Shown piece after piece: positions 1 through 9,066 of a DNA stretch of 64,000 bases; within the stretch, counting starts at the first letter, position 1, and every line of letters starts with the position of its first letter. The DNA comes from DASUXA01 sp036378155 (GTDB lineage Bacteria; Actinomycetota; Actinomycetes; Mycobacteriales; Micromonosporaceae). A model generated the notes under the pieces. The model was not told the DNA's origin and ran no database searches. It worked only from the letters and a program-made list of their open reading frames with translations. Both the position numbers and the translations under genes were made by a program. The stretch covers positions 19,426 through 83,425 of the forward strand of contig DASUXA010000007.1 of NCBI GenBank assembly GCA_036378155.1, read 5' to 3'.

Positions 1-1209
1 GACCGTGCCGGCGTCCGGGTCGACCAGCCGCGCCGCCAGGCTCGCGATGGTCGACTTGCCGGAGCCGGTGGCGCCGACCAGGGCGACGGTCCGCCCCGCC
101 GGTACCGCGAAGCTGACGTCGCGCAGCACCGGCGGCCCGTCGCCGTAGGCGAAGTCGACATGGTCGAAGCGCAGCGCGACGGCGCCGTCGCCGGGGACGG
201 ACCGGGTGCCGTACCGCATGTCGCCGGTCGCGGTGAGCACCCGGTCGACCCGCTCGAACCCGACCGCGCTGCGCGGCAGTTCGGCGAGCACCCAGCCGAT
301 CGCCCGTACCGGGAACGCCAGCACGGTGAACAGGAACGCGACGCTGACCACCTCGGAGACGCTGACCGCGCCGGCGCGCAGCCGCAGCGCGCCGACGACC
401 AGTACCGCCAACGTGCCGAAGCTGGGCAGCGCGTCGAGCACCGGGTCGAACAGACCCCGGACCCGACCGACGGCGATCATGGCGTCGCGCAGTTCGGCGG
501 TCTTCGCGGCGAACCTCGCGGCTTCCTCCGCCTCGCGACCCATCGTCTTGACCACCAGCGCGCCGTCGAAGCTCTCATGCGCGATCGCGCTTACCTCGGC
601 GCGCAACTGCTGGGCACGTGCCACCCGCGGGGACATCCGGCGGGAGTACACCACGTTCACGGCGAGCAGCGCCGGCAGCAGCGCGATGCCGACCAGGGCG
701 AGCACCCAGTCGGTGAGCAGCAGGGCGGCGACCGCGGCGACCAGCATCACCGAGGTGCCGACCGCGAACGGCAGCGGGGCGATCGGGTACCACGCCGCCT
801 CGACGTCGGAGTTCGCGTTCGACAGCAGGGTGCCGGTCGCGTTGCGATGGTGCCAGGCGAGCGGGAGCTGCAGGTACCGCCGGGTGACCCGGCGACGGTA
901 GGTCGCCTGCAGGCGGTACTGCATGGCGCCGGCGCCCAGCCGGCGACCGAACAGCCCGAGTACCCGACCGAGCGCCACGGCGAGGATCACGCCGACCGCC
1001 GCGACCAGCGCGACCGCGGTGACCCGCCCGTGGTCCAGCGCCGGTACCACGACCGTGCCGACGACCTGGCCGACGACGTACGCCGACCCGACGCCGAGCA
1101 GGCTGAACAGCGCGCTGCCGGCGACCGCGACGGTGAACATCCCCGGTTCGTCGCGGATCGCGCGACCGAGCACCCGCAGGCCGTCGGCGAGTCCCCTGTC
1201 GCTGCCCAC
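1..1209 (-). CDS. ABC transporter, fused permease and ATPase (partial)
   Basis: This is a half-size exporter with the membrane domain first and the nucleotide-binding domain second. The window edge removes its C-terminal part, leaving about 403 residues of an expected 580-630. Translation from the GTG at 1209 gives several hydrophobic segments (residues about 30-300) and then the Walker A motif GATGSGKST near residue 385. The Q-loop, ABC signature and Walker B lie outside the window. A GGGAGGG ribosome site precedes the GTG. The family exports lipids, peptides or drugs as dimers in the cytoplasmic membrane; the substrate cannot be read from the sequence. It is divergent from the gene at 1323. 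A partner half-transporter may lie beyond the edge. Confidence 0.88.
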   Translation of the reverse strand, partial: MGSDRGLADGLRVLGRAIRDEPGMFTVAVAGSALFSLLGVGSAYVVGQVVGTVVVPALDHGRVTAVALVAAVGVILAVALGRVLGLFGRRLGAGAMQYRLQATYRRRVTRRYLQLPLAWHHRNATGTLLSNANSDVEAAWYPIAPLPFAVGTSVMLVAAVAALLLTDWVLALVGIALLPALLAVNVVYSRRMSPRVARAQQLRAEVSAIAHESFDGALVVKTMGREAEEAARFAAKTAELRDAMIAVGRVRGLFDPVLDALPSFGTLAVLVVGALRLRAGAVSVSEVVSVAFLFTVLAFPVRAIGWVLAELPRSAVGFERVDRVLTATGDMRYGTRSVPGDGAVALRFDHVDFAYGDGPPVLRDVSFAVPAGRTVALVGATGSGKSTIASLAARLVDPDAGTV

Positions 1210-1310
1210 CCGGCCCTCCCGTAAGTCGTGTTCGGCTCACACATCCTTACCGAAGGAATCCTCCAAACGCATCCGAATACCGGCTGTGTCGGCGCTCACA
1301 GCCCGCGCCG

Positions 1311-1316
1311 TACCAT
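1311..1316 (+). promoter_or_regulatory. -10 box (TACCAT) of a leaderless promoter
   Basis: TACCAT fits the actinobacterial TANNNT -10 consensus and lies 6 nt before the ATG at 1323. There is no Shine-Dalgarno sequence in that gap. The expected transcription start is therefore the start codon itself. Confidence 0.5.
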
Positions 1317-1322
1317 CGACGG

Positions 1323-1967
1323 ATGACGAGCTTCGCCCGCTCCGAACGGGCCGCGCTGGCCGATCTGATGCTGCGACTCGGGCCGGACGCGCCGACGTTG
1401 TGCACCGGCTGGCGGACCAGGGAACTGGCCGCCCACCTGGTCATCCGGGAGCGGCGCCCGGACGCGGCCGCCGGCGTCCTGCTCGCGCCGTTCGCCGGGT
1501 ACACCGACCGGGTCCTGAAGCAGACCGCCGCCGGCGACTACCGGGCGCTGGTCGACCGGGTGGCCGAACCGCCGTGGTGGAGCCCGCTGAGTAACCCGCT
1601 GGTCCACGAGGTGACCAACCTGCTGGAGTTCTTCGTCCACCACGAGGACGTATTGCGGGCTCAGCCGGGCTGGCGTGCCGACGCCCCGGACGCGGTACGC
1701 GACCTGCCGCGCGGCGAGTCGGAGGCGTTGTGGAGCCGGGTCGCGTTCGCCGGCGCGCGGCTGCGGCGGCTGCCGGTACGGACCACGCTCGTCGCGCCGG
1801 GCTTCGGCGAGCGCGGTCCGATGGGCGACGGACCGCCGGTACGGGTGATCGGCGCGCCCGGCGAGTTGGCGTTGTTCTGCCTGGGCCGCCAACGAGCCGC
1901 GGTCGTCGAGGTCGACGGCGAGTCAGCCGCCGGTGAACTGCTGCTCGGGGCGCGGCTAGGGATCTGA
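1323..1967 (+). CDS. TIGR03085-type metal-binding DinB-like protein
   Basis: A 214-residue protein of the DinB/mycothiol-dependent maleylpyruvate isomerase superfamily, closest in layout to the TIGR03085 family. The N-terminal half has the family pattern LCTGWRTRELAAHLV, followed by FFVHHEDVLRAQP. These supply the histidines that bind a divalent metal in the helical bundle. Related proteins use mycothiol, the actinobacterial thiol, in detoxification or isomerisation, but the reaction of this subfamily is not known. The ATG follows a TACCAT box by 6 nt and has no ribosome site, so the mRNA is probably leaderless. It stands alone between a divergent ABC gene and the FIST/GGDEF pair. Confidence 0.85.
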   Translation: MTSFARSERAALADLMLRLGPDAPTLCTGWRTRELAAHLVIRERRPDAAAGVLLAPFAGYTDRVLKQTAAGDYRALVDRVAEPPWWSPLSNPLVHEVTNLLEFFVHHEDVLRAQPGWRADAPDAVRDLPRGESEALWSRVAFAGARLRRLPVRTTLVAPGFGERGPMGDGPPVRVIGAPGELALFCLGRQRAAVVEVDGESAAGELLLGARLGI

Positions 1968-2024
1968 CCCGATAGGTTTGCGATCCCATACAAATGGGGC
2001 AACTATAGGTACTCACCTGGTCAC

Positions 2025-2036
2025 TGATCGCGATCA
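2025..2036. promoter_or_regulatory. 12-bp perfect palindrome upstream of the FIST gene
   Basis: TGATCGCGATCA is a perfect palindrome in the 109-bp gap before the FIST gene, about 40 bp ahead of its ATG. It lies just downstream of a possible -10 element (TATAGG, 2014-2019). It could be an operator for the FIST and GGDEF-EAL pair, but no regulator is identified. Confidence 0.3.
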
Positions 2037-2076
2037 TCAGTTGTCGCAACAATGACTGATCGTCGCCGGGGGGCGT

Positions 2077-3243
2077 ATGACGGGGAGACCGGGCCGCTGG
2101 ATACGCGTCGGGCACGCGTCGCTGCCGGATGCCCAGGAAGCGGGGACGGCGGCGGCGCGCCACGCGTGCGACGGCGGCGACGCGAAACTGCTCGTCGTCT
2201 TCGCCGGGTATCGCTACGACCTGGGCGCACTGCTCGACGGCGTGGCATCCGTGGCCGGCGACGCGCCGGTGATCGGCTGCTCGACCACCATGCCCATCGG
2301 ACCCGGCCCGCCCGGGCAGACCGACGTGGTCGCCGTGGGCTTCGGCGGCGACATCGCCGTGACCACCGCGTGCGCCTCCGAACTGAGTACCCGCACCCGT
2401 GCCGTCGGCGCGGAGGTGGGTCGCGGTCTGCTGCCCCTGCCCGACAGCAGGCACCGGGTCGCGCTGTTCCTCACCGACCCGCTCGCCGGAGACCAGCAGG
2501 AGATGGTCCGCGGCGCGTACGGCGTGCTCGGCGCGACCGTGACCCTGGCCGGGGGCGGCGCGGGCGACCAGATGCCGATCCTCACCTCACGCCAGTTCTA
2601 CGGCGGGAAGGTGCTGGAGAACGCGGTGGTGGGCGCGCTGCTGGGTACCGACGGACCGGTCGGACTCGCGATCCGGCACGGCTGGCAGTGCGAGGGCGAC
2701 CCGATGATGGTGACCGCCGGCCGCGGGTACGAGGCGCACAGCTTCGACGACCGCCCGGCGCTGGACGTGTACCTCGCCCAGCACCGTGCCCCGCCGGGCA
2801 TCGAGTACGACGAGGTGGCGTTCGCCGAATTCGCGCTCACCCGACCCTTGGCGATCGGGCGGCGCGGCGAGGTCGCGGTACGCCACGTGCTCGGCGCCGA
2901 CCCCGACAACCGCACCCTGAACTGCGCCGGCTGCGTACCCAAGGGCGCCACGGCGTGGCTGGCGACCGGAGACGTCGCCTCGGCGATCGCGGCTGCGGGG
3001 GACGCGTGCGCGGACGCGCTCTCCCAACTGGGCGGCGCGCCCGCCCTGGCGCTGCTGGTGTTCGACTGCGCCGGGCGGCTCGCTCTGCTCGGCGAGGACG
3101 GCGCGATCGCCGAACACGCCGTGATCCACCAAGCTGCCGGGGACACGCCCGTCGCCGGGCTGTACACGTACGGAGAGATCGCCCGCCGCACCGGCGCGAT
3201 CGGCTTCCACAACCAGACGTTCGTCGCGTTGGCGTTGGGTTGA
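2077..3243 (+). CDS. FIST domain sensor protein
   Basis: A 388-residue protein with FIST_N (about residues 25-215) and FIST_C (about 220-365). Visible hallmarks are the glycine-rich VIGCSTTMPIGP stretch and the GDPMMVTAGRGYEAHSFD segment linking the two halves. FIST domains are proposed to bind small ligands such as amino acids and usually feed signal-transduction proteins. Here the next gene, 5 bp downstream, is a diguanylate cyclase/phosphodiesterase, which fits that model. No membrane segment or signal peptide is seen, so it should act in the cytoplasm. A GGGGGGCG ribosome site precedes the ATG. Residue CAGC near 285 (NCAGCVPKGA) could be redox or ligand related. Confidence 0.88.
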   Translation: MTGRPGRWIRVGHASLPDAQEAGTAAARHACDGGDAKLLVVFAGYRYDLGALLDGVASVAGDAPVIGCSTTMPIGPGPPGQTDVVAVGFGGDIAVTTACASELSTRTRAVGAEVGRGLLPLPDSRHRVALFLTDPLAGDQQEMVRGAYGVLGATVTLAGGGAGDQMPILTSRQFYGGKVLENAVVGALLGTDGPVGLAIRHGWQCEGDPMMVTAGRGYEAHSFDDRPALDVYLAQHRAPPGIEYDEVAFAEFALTRPLAIGRRGEVAVRHVLGADPDNRTLNCAGCVPKGATAWLATGDVASAIAAAGDACADALSQLGGAPALALLVFDCAGRLALLGEDGAIAEHAVIHQAAGDTPVAGLYTYGEIARRTGAIGFHNQTFVALALG

Positions 3244-3248
3244 TCTCT

Positions 3249-5486
3249 ATGTCACCGCATCCGACGCATTCCTGGAGCACCTCGCAACTGGTCGAGTACC
3301 TCGCCGTCCTGTCGAAACAGCCGGACGAGGAGTGCGCGCTGCAGGCGGCGGTCGAGCGGGTGATCGAGTCGCTCGACGCGGAGATCGGCATCGTGTTCGG
3401 ACACGCTCCGCTTACCGTGGTGGGGCTGCCGGCTGAGGACCCCCACGTCGCGACGCTGATGGCGGAAGGCACGTCGCGGTCGCCGGCGCCGGTACCGGTG
3501 GCGGGCGTGGGCCTGTGCCGGGTGGCGACGGTCGCGTTGGACGTCGAGGACGACGCGCTGCGCCTGCTCGTGGCACGGGCCGGGGCGGAGGACTTCACAC
3601 CCGACGAGATGCTGCTGCTGCGCGGTATGGCGTGGGTACTGAACCTGGCGCTGCGCCCGCTGCAGGTCATGCGCACCTTGCACGAACGCCAGCGCGTGCT
3701 GGAACAGGTCACCCAGGTCCAGCACGCGCTGGCCAGCCGCGACCCGCTGCCCGAGGTGTTCGACACCGTCACGCAGGGCGCGCGGGAACTGCTCGACGCC
3801 GAGTTCGCCACGCTGTACCTCGCCGAGGACGACGAACTCGTGGTCGTCTCGGTCAGCAGCAGCGCACACACCAATTGGCCGCCGCCGTGGGCGAGCCAGG
3901 TCATGCGCGTCAAGTCGGGCGTCGGACGGCTCGCCTACCTCACCGGTGAGCTGATCCGCGTCGACGACTACCCCGCGTGCCCGATCGCCCTGCAGGAACT
4001 CGTCGACAACGGCGCGAGCGCCGCGATGGCGGCCCCGGTACGCGAGAACGGCAAAGTGGTCGGCAGCCTCACCGTGGTGTCGTTCCGCGCCGGTCACGCC
4101 TTCACCAAGTCCCAGGAACAGGCGCTGCTGACCTTCGCCGACCAGGTCAGCATGGCGCTGTCGGACGCCAAGACGATGGCGGCCGCGCAGTCGGCGATGC
4201 GCGACGCGGTGACCGGGTTGCCCAACCGGGTGCTGTTCGTCGAGCGACTGGAGCAGGCGGTCGCCGCCGGTACCCCGATCCACGTGATCTTCGTCGACCT
4301 GGACCGGTTCAAGCTGGTCAACGACACGATGGGGCACGCCGCCGGCGACGATCTGCTGCGCCAGGTCGGGCTGCGGCTGCGCGAGCGCCTGCGACCGGAG
4401 GACTGCCTGGCCCGATTCGGCGGCGACGAGTACGCGGTGCTGCTGGAGAACACTCCGGACGCCGAAGCCTGCCGGATCGGCGAGGCGATGCTGGCGGCGG
4501 TCAAGGAGTCGTACGTGATCGGCACCGAGGAGGTGGTGGTCGGCGGCAGCATCGGCATCGCCCGCGCGCACGGCGGTACCGCCGACGCGGTGCTGCGCGA
4601 CGCGGACACCGCGATGTACCGGGCGAAGCGCGCCGGTGGGCGACGGCTGGTGGTGTTCGAGCAGAGTATGCACACGGCGCTGGTCCAGCGACAGAACCTG
4701 GAAGCCGACCTGCGGCGGGCGATCGACGACGGCGCGCTGTGCGTGGTGTTCCAGCCCATCGTCGACCTGCGCCAGCAGCGGACGTACGCGGCGGAGGCGC
4801 TGGCGCGCTGGCAGCACCGCCGGCGTGGGCTGGTGCCGCCGCGCGAATTCATCACCCTCGCCGAGGAGACCGGTCTGATCGGCGCCCTCGGTCGCCGGAT
4901 CATGGAGACCGCCTGCGCCCAGGCGACGACCTGGCCCGCGGGACCGCCGCACAACCGGCCGCCGAACGTGGCGGTGAACGTGTCCGCACGGCAGATGCAG
5001 GACCCGTCGTTCCTCGAGGACGTCCGGACGGTGCTCGCCGACACCGGGCTCGCCCCGCACCGGCTGACCCTGGAGATCACCGAGAGCACCATCGTCAGCG
5101 ACCTCGAGGCAGTCGTGGACCAACTGCACCGCCTGCGCGAACTCGGGGTCACCATCGCCGTCGACGACTTCGGCACCGGGTACTCGTCGCTGGCGATCCT
5201 GCGGACCATCCCGGTCGACATCCTCAAGATCGACCGTTCGTTCGTGGAAGGCGTGGACGACGGCTGGCAGGGCGGCGCGTTCGTACGCACCATCGTGCGG
5301 CTCACCGAGACGCTGTCGGTGACCGCCGTCGCCGAGGGCGTCGAGACCCGCTCCCAGGCGGACGCGCTGCGCCGGATCGGCTGTCCACTCGGGCAGGGGT
5401 ACCTGTTCGCGCCGCCGATGCGCGCCGACGACCTCGCCCTGTACCTGGCCGGGACCCGGTCCCGGCAGGCCAGCGTGGAAGTGTGA
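3249..5486 (+). CDS. GAF-GAF-GGDEF-EAL cyclic-di-GMP enzyme
   Basis: A 745-residue soluble protein. An N-terminal GAF-like region (about 10-135) and a clearer second GAF domain (165-310) precede a GGDEF domain (about 318-480) and an EAL domain (about 490-735). The cyclase active site is intact as GGDEY near residue 390. The inhibitory I-site RPED lies exactly five residues before it, so product feedback is expected. The EAL signature is intact in AEALARW, and the later DDFGTGYSS and KIDRSFV motifs that hold the phosphodiesterase metals are present. The protein could therefore make and degrade cyclic-di-GMP, with the balance set by the GAF domains or the FIST protein encoded just upstream. The ATG at 3249 follows the FIST stop by 5 bp; an overlapping TTG at 3240 is an alternative. 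Confidence 0.9.
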   Translation: MSPHPTHSWSTSQLVEYLAVLSKQPDEECALQAAVERVIESLDAEIGIVFGHAPLTVVGLPAEDPHVATLMAEGTSRSPAPVPVAGVGLCRVATVALDVEDDALRLLVARAGAEDFTPDEMLLLRGMAWVLNLALRPLQVMRTLHERQRVLEQVTQVQHALASRDPLPEVFDTVTQGARELLDAEFATLYLAEDDELVVVSVSSSAHTNWPPPWASQVMRVKSGVGRLAYLTGELIRVDDYPACPIALQELVDNGASAAMAAPVRENGKVVGSLTVVSFRAGHAFTKSQEQALLTFADQVSMALSDAKTMAAAQSAMRDAVTGLPNRVLFVERLEQAVAAGTPIHVIFVDLDRFKLVNDTMGHAAGDDLLRQVGLRLRERLRPEDCLARFGGDEYAVLLENTPDAEACRIGEAMLAAVKESYVIGTEEVVVGGSIGIARAHGGTADAVLRDADTAMYRAKRAGGRRLVVFEQSMHTALVQRQNLEADLRRAIDDGALCVVFQPIVDLRQQRTYAAEALARWQHRRRGLVPPREFITLAEETGLIGALGRRIMETACAQATTWPAGPPHNRPPNVAVNVSARQMQDPSFLEDVRTVLADTGLAPHRLTLEITESTIVSDLEAVVDQLHRLRELGVTIAVDDFGTGYSSLAILRTIPVDILKIDRSFVEGVDDGWQGGAFVRTIVRLTETLSVTAVAEGVETRSQADALRRIGCPLGQGYLFAPPMRADDLALYLAGTRSRQASVEV

Positions 5487-5489
5487 CGG

Positions 5490-6854
5490 TCAGGTCGTCG
5501 CGGGCTGCTGACCAGGCAGGACGACCACCCCGCGACGCAGCGCCGCCAGCGTCTCCGGGGCGTGTTCGGCGAGCCGGCGACGCGCGCTGCGCCGGTACCG
5601 CAGCACCTGGACCGCGCCGAGCAGCCACAGCGGGAACTGCAGCGCCAGCGCCCAGCGGAAGGCGGACAGCGGGTAGGTGCCGTGCCCACCCGGGGCGAGC
5701 AGGTCGAGCACGCACCCGATCGCCAGGATGAGCAGGACCGAGGCGCAGAACCCGCCGACGTTCACGATGCCGGTCGCGCCGCCGAGTCGGCTGGTCGGGT
5801 TGAAGGTACGCGCGTAGTCGAACCCGATCATCGAGCCCGGACCGTTCGCGGCGAGCACCACGACGAGCACGACCAGCAGCCACATCGGCGCCCGACCGGG
5901 CCAGAGCAGCACGACCGCCCACATCAGCGCCGAACTCGCCGTGATCGACAGCACCAGCCACGACCGGTGGTACGGGCGGCGACCGCAGAAGTGCCCGAAC
6001 AGCGGACCGCAGGCGATACCGCCGATGGTGATCACCGACAGCAGGCTCGCCGCCGTCGCGGGCGACAGCCCCTCCCCCTCGACCAGGAACGGGTACCCCC
6101 ACAGCAGGGCGAACACGGCGCCCGAGAACTGCGTGACGAAGTGCGTCCACAGACCCAGGCGGGTACCGGGTTCCCGCCACGACGCGGCGAGGTCGACGCG
6201 GACCCGCCGAGCCGACGGCGAAGCGGGCGACGGCAGCCGACCGGTCGGCGCGTCCCGTACCACGGACGCGACCAGCACCGCCGCGACCGCGCCGAACCCG
6301 GCGGCGACCAGGAACGTCGCGCTCCAACCCGCGCCGCGCAGCAGCAGCACCAGCGGTACCGCGGAAACCAGCGACCCGAGCTGCCCGATCACGCCGGTGA
6401 GCTGGGCGAAAAGCGCGTTGCGCCGGGCCGGGAACCACAGCGCGACCAGGCGCAACGCGCTGATGAACGTCATCGCGTCGCCGATACCGATCAGTACCCG
6501 CGCGGCGATCGCCAGCCGCAGGTCGCCGGTCAGCGCGAACAGCACCTGTCCGGACGCCATCAACGTGGCGCCCACGGTCAGCAGCCGACGCGAGCCGAAC
6601 CGGTCGAGCAGCACGCCGACCGGGATCTGCATCGCCGCGTACACCGCCAGCTGCGCCACCGAGAACAGCGCCAGCACCGAGGCGTCGACACCGAACCGGT
6701 GCGCCGCCTGTACCCCCGCCACGCCGAGGGACGACCGGTGGAACACGGCGGCGACGTACGCGAGCAGACCGGCGAGCCAGACCACCATCGCGGTACGGCC
6801 GCCGAGCCGGTGCGACGGGACAGGGGAGGCGGGGGCGGCTCCGGGCGAGGGCAT
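5490..6854 (-). CDS. MFS transporter
   Basis: A 454-residue major facilitator protein with about twelve hydrophobic segments. The loop between helices 2 and 3 carries the family motif as GVLLDRFGSRRLL. It resembles the nitrate/sugar-phosphate and multidrug branches, but the substrate cannot be assigned. It lies 17 bp downstream of the histidine kinase gene on the same strand, so regulator, kinase and transporter probably form one operon and the transporter may be an output of that system. Its stop is only 3 bp from the convergent GGDEF-EAL stop, leaving no room for a separate terminator. Confidence 0.87.
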   Translation of the reverse strand: MPSPGAAPASPVPSHRLGGRTAMVVWLAGLLAYVAAVFHRSSLGVAGVQAAHRFGVDASVLALFSVAQLAVYAAMQIPVGVLLDRFGSRRLLTVGATLMASGQVLFALTGDLRLAIAARVLIGIGDAMTFISALRLVALWFPARRNALFAQLTGVIGQLGSLVSAVPLVLLLRGAGWSATFLVAAGFGAVAAVLVASVVRDAPTGRLPSPASPSARRVRVDLAASWREPGTRLGLWTHFVTQFSGAVFALLWGYPFLVEGEGLSPATAASLLSVITIGGIACGPLFGHFCGRRPYHRSWLVLSITASSALMWAVVLLWPGRAPMWLLVVLVVVLAANGPGSMIGFDYARTFNPTSRLGGATGIVNVGGFCASVLLILAIGCVLDLLAPGGHGTYPLSAFRWALALQFPLWLLGAVQVLRYRRSARRRLAEHAPETLAALRRGVVVLPGQQPATT

Positions 6855-6871
6855 GATGCCTCGACACTAGG

Positions 6872-8344
6872 TCAACTCGGCGGCGGACCGCCTGTGAGGC
6901 TCACCGCACCGGTCCGCCCGCCGCTCGGCTGTGGCGGTCCCGACGCCTGTGGCGACGTCGGCGGCTGGTCCGGTCGGGGCTGGTCCGGTCGGGGCTGGTC
7001 CGGGCGAGGCGGCTGGTCCGGCGTCGGCAGGGTGACCGCGACCCGCAGGCCGGGGCGCGCGTCGGCGAGGTCGATCGTGCCGTCGTGCAGCCGGACCAGC
7101 TCGCGCACGATCGCCAGACCCAGCCCGGCGCCGCCGTCGTCGCGGGCACGCGCGTCGTCGAGCCGGGTGAACCGGTCGAACACCCGGTCCCGGTCGGCGG
7201 GCGCGATCCCCGGCCCGTCGTCGCCGACCGTCACCGTCGCGCCCGGCCCGACGACGATCTCGACCCGGCTGGCGGCGTGCCGTACCGCGTTGCTCACCAG
7301 GTTGTCCACCACCCGGTGCAGCGCCATCCGGTCGCCGAGCACCGGCGCGGCGTCCGCCACCCGTACCGCCACCGGAACCCGCCCGCCCGAGCGCGCCTCG
7401 GCCACCTCGGCGCACACCTCGCCCAGGTCGACCGGGTCGCGGCGGCGCAGGCTCGGATCGCCCTCGTCGGCTCGGGCGAGCAGCAGCAGGTCGTCGACCA
7501 GCCGGGACAGCCGTTCCACGTCGGCGAGCAGATCCTCGGCGCCCACCGGTTCGCCGAGGTGCGCGGCGACGTCGAGTTGCGCGTGCAGGCTCGCGATCGG
7601 GCTGCGCAACTCGTGCGCCGCGTCGGCGACGAACGCGCGCTGCCGGTACCGCGACCGTTCCAGGCGCTCCAACATGCCGTTCAGGGTCACCGCGAGCCGG
7701 TGTACCTCGTCGCGACCGTCGGGCACCGGAATCCGACCCGACCCGCCACCGATCTCCTCCGCACCCCGGCGCAGCGCCTCCACCGGTCGCAGCGTCCAGC
7801 CCACCACCCGCCAGGCGAGCGCCGCCAGCAGCCCGACCAGCAACGGGTACACCACCAGCAGCGCGTCACGCACGGCGGCGACGCTCGCCTCCAGGTCCCC
7901 GACCGGCGCGGCGACCAGCACGGTATGCGGACCGGCGGGGGTACCGGCGGGCGCGGCGACCACCCGCAGCGGACCGTCCAGCCCGGCGCGTGCCCCCGGC
8001 ACCACCACGACCGCGCCCCGGCTCGCCCGGCTCAGCTCGGCGGGGCGCAGCAGGGGAGTCAACCGGTCGGCGCCGACCGTCGCCGCGCGTACCCGCTGGT
8101 CGCCGTCGACCACCTGGACGATCTGGTTGCCGGCGGGCGGAATCGGATCGGACAGGTGGTTCACCCGTTCCAAGGCGGCGACGTCGGCGGCGACCTGGCG
8201 CGCCCCGCCGTCGACCGAGCGTTGCAGGACGTAGTGCAGCACGTCGACGAGCAGCACACCGCCCACGGCGAAGGCGACCGCGAGCCCGGTGGCGCCGATC
8301 AGGACCAGCCTCGCCCGCAGGGTCAGCCGCCGCCACCAGCCCAT
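6872..8344 (-). CDS. Two-component sensor histidine kinase
   Basis: A 490-residue membrane kinase. A first membrane helix (about 14-35) and a second (about 165-185) flank an extracytoplasmic sensor region of roughly 130 residues. HAMP, HisKA and HATPase domains follow. The phosphoacceptor is the histidine of AAHELRSPIAS near residue 243. The N box (NLVSNAVRHA), the G1 box (GDDGPGIAP) and the G2 box (GGAGLGLAIV) are intact. The C-terminus carries an unusual proline-rich tail with three PDQPR-type repeats. It starts 3 bp after the stop of the response regulator gene, so the two are cotranscribed. The signal sensed is unknown. Confidence 0.93.
   Translation of the reverse strand: MGWWRRLTLRARLVLIGATGLAVAFAVGGVLLVDVLHYVLQRSVDGGARQVAADVAALERVNHLSDPIPPAGNQIVQVVDGDQRVRAATVGADRLTPLLRPAELSRASRGAVVVVPGARAGLDGPLRVVAAPAGTPAGPHTVLVAAPVGDLEASVAAVRDALLVVYPLLVGLLAALAWRVVGWTLRPVEALRRGAEEIGGGSGRIPVPDGRDEVHRLAVTLNGMLERLERSRYRQRAFVADAAHELRSPIASLHAQLDVAAHLGEPVGAEDLLADVERLSRLVDDLLLLARADEGDPSLRRRDPVDLGEVCAEVAEARSGGRVPVAVRVADAAPVLGDRMALHRVVDNLVSNAVRHAASRVEIVVGPGATVTVGDDGPGIAPADRDRVFDRFTRLDDARARDDGGAGLGLAIVRELVRLHDGTIDLADARPGLRVAVTLPTPDQPPRPDQPRPDQPRPDQPPTSPQASGPPQPSGGRTGAVSLTGGPPPS
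6964..7008 (-). repeat. 15-bp tandem repeat in the kinase tail
   Basis: Three tandem 15-bp units (6964-6978, 6979-6993, 6994-7008) begin with GCTGGTCCGG on the plus strand. The first two are identical. Because 15 is a multiple of three, the array encodes a repeated five-residue proline-rich unit in the C-terminus of the histidine kinase. Confidence 0.75.
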
Positions 8345-8347
8345 CGC

Positions 8348-9019
8348 TCAGCCCTCCACCAGCCGGTACCCGGCGCCCCGGACGGTCTGCAGTGAGCGCC
8401 GACCGAACGGCTGGTCCAGCTTGCGGCGCAGGTACCCGACGTACACCTCGACGACGTTGGGATCGGTGTCCGCCGCCGCGTCCCACACGTGGTCCAGCAG
8501 CTCGGTCTTGGTCACCACCTGCCCGCCGCGCCGCATCAGGTATTCCAGCAGCGCGAACTCGCGCGCGGTCAGGGTGATCTCGGCGCCGTCGCGGGTCACC
8601 CGGCGGCTGCCCGGATCGAGGCTGATCGTACCGACGGTCAACACCGCCGGGCGCTCCGGCGCACCGCGTCGCAGCACCGCGCGCAACTTGGCGAGCAGCA
8701 CCACGAACGAGAACGGCTTGGTCAGGTAGTCGTCCGCCCCCGCGTCCAGCCCGTCCGCCTGGTCGTACTCGCCGTCCTTGGCGGACAGCATCAGCACCGG
8801 TACCCAGTTGCCCTCGTCGCGCAGCGCCTTCACCACCCGGTACCCGGACAGCCTGGGCAGCATCACGTCGAGGATCACCGCGTCGTACCCGTCGTGCCGG
8901 GCCGCCTCCAACCCGGTCGCCCCGTCCGCGGCGACGTCCACGGCGTACCCCTCCGCCGCCAGACCGCGTTGCAGGGCGCGCGCCAGGCGCGGCTCATCCT
9001 CCACCACCAACACCCGCAC
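8348..9019 (-). CDS. OmpR-family response regulator
   Basis: A 223-residue regulator with an N-terminal receiver domain (1-115) and a C-terminal winged-helix DNA-binding domain (about 125-222). The acidic pocket is VVEDEP near residues 5-10, the phosphorylated aspartate is D51 in VILDVMLPRLSG, and the conserved lysine is in YLTKPFSF. The output domain has the family pattern LTAREFALLEYLMRRGGQVVTK and the end motif VRGAGYRL. It is cotranscribed with the kinase that follows. It is divergent from the LolA/ABC operon, across a gap that holds a TCTCAG direct repeat. Confidence 0.95.
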   Translation of the reverse strand: MRVLVVEDEPRLARALQRGLAAEGYAVDVAADGATGLEAARHDGYDAVILDVMLPRLSGYRVVKALRDEGNWVPVLMLSAKDGEYDQADGLDAGADDYLTKPFSFVVLLAKLRAVLRRGAPERPAVLTVGTISLDPGSRRVTRDGAEITLTAREFALLEYLMRRGGQVVTKTELLDHVWDAAADTDPNVVEVYVGYLRRKLDQPFGRRSLQTVRGAGYRLVEG

Positions 9020-9040
9020 GAAGCCCAGACTGGCACGAAC

Positions 9041-9066
9041 CTGAGCGTGTTCTCAGCGCCTCTCAG
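9041..9066. promoter_or_regulatory. Putative response-regulator operator (TCTCAG direct repeat)
   Basis: TCTCAG occurs at 9051-9056 and again at 9061-9066, a 10-bp direct repeat. The preceding CTGAG at 9041-9045 is inverted relative to the first copy. OmpR-type regulators bind tandem half-sites about one helical turn apart, and TCTCAG-like repeats are known for mycobacterial MprA. The element lies between the regulator gene and the divergent LolA/ABC operon and could control both. Confidence 0.5.

Noticed and set aside
2052..3248. Upstream extension of the GGDEF-EAL frame over the FIST gene
   Set aside because: The extension is Arg-rich and shifted relative to the well-supported FIST reading frame. 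The domain protein begins at the ATG at 3249.
3252..5129. Long minus-strand frame opposite the GGDEF-EAL gene
   Set aside because: It is a shadow of the real gene, with His/Arg/Val/Leu-biased composition and no motifs.
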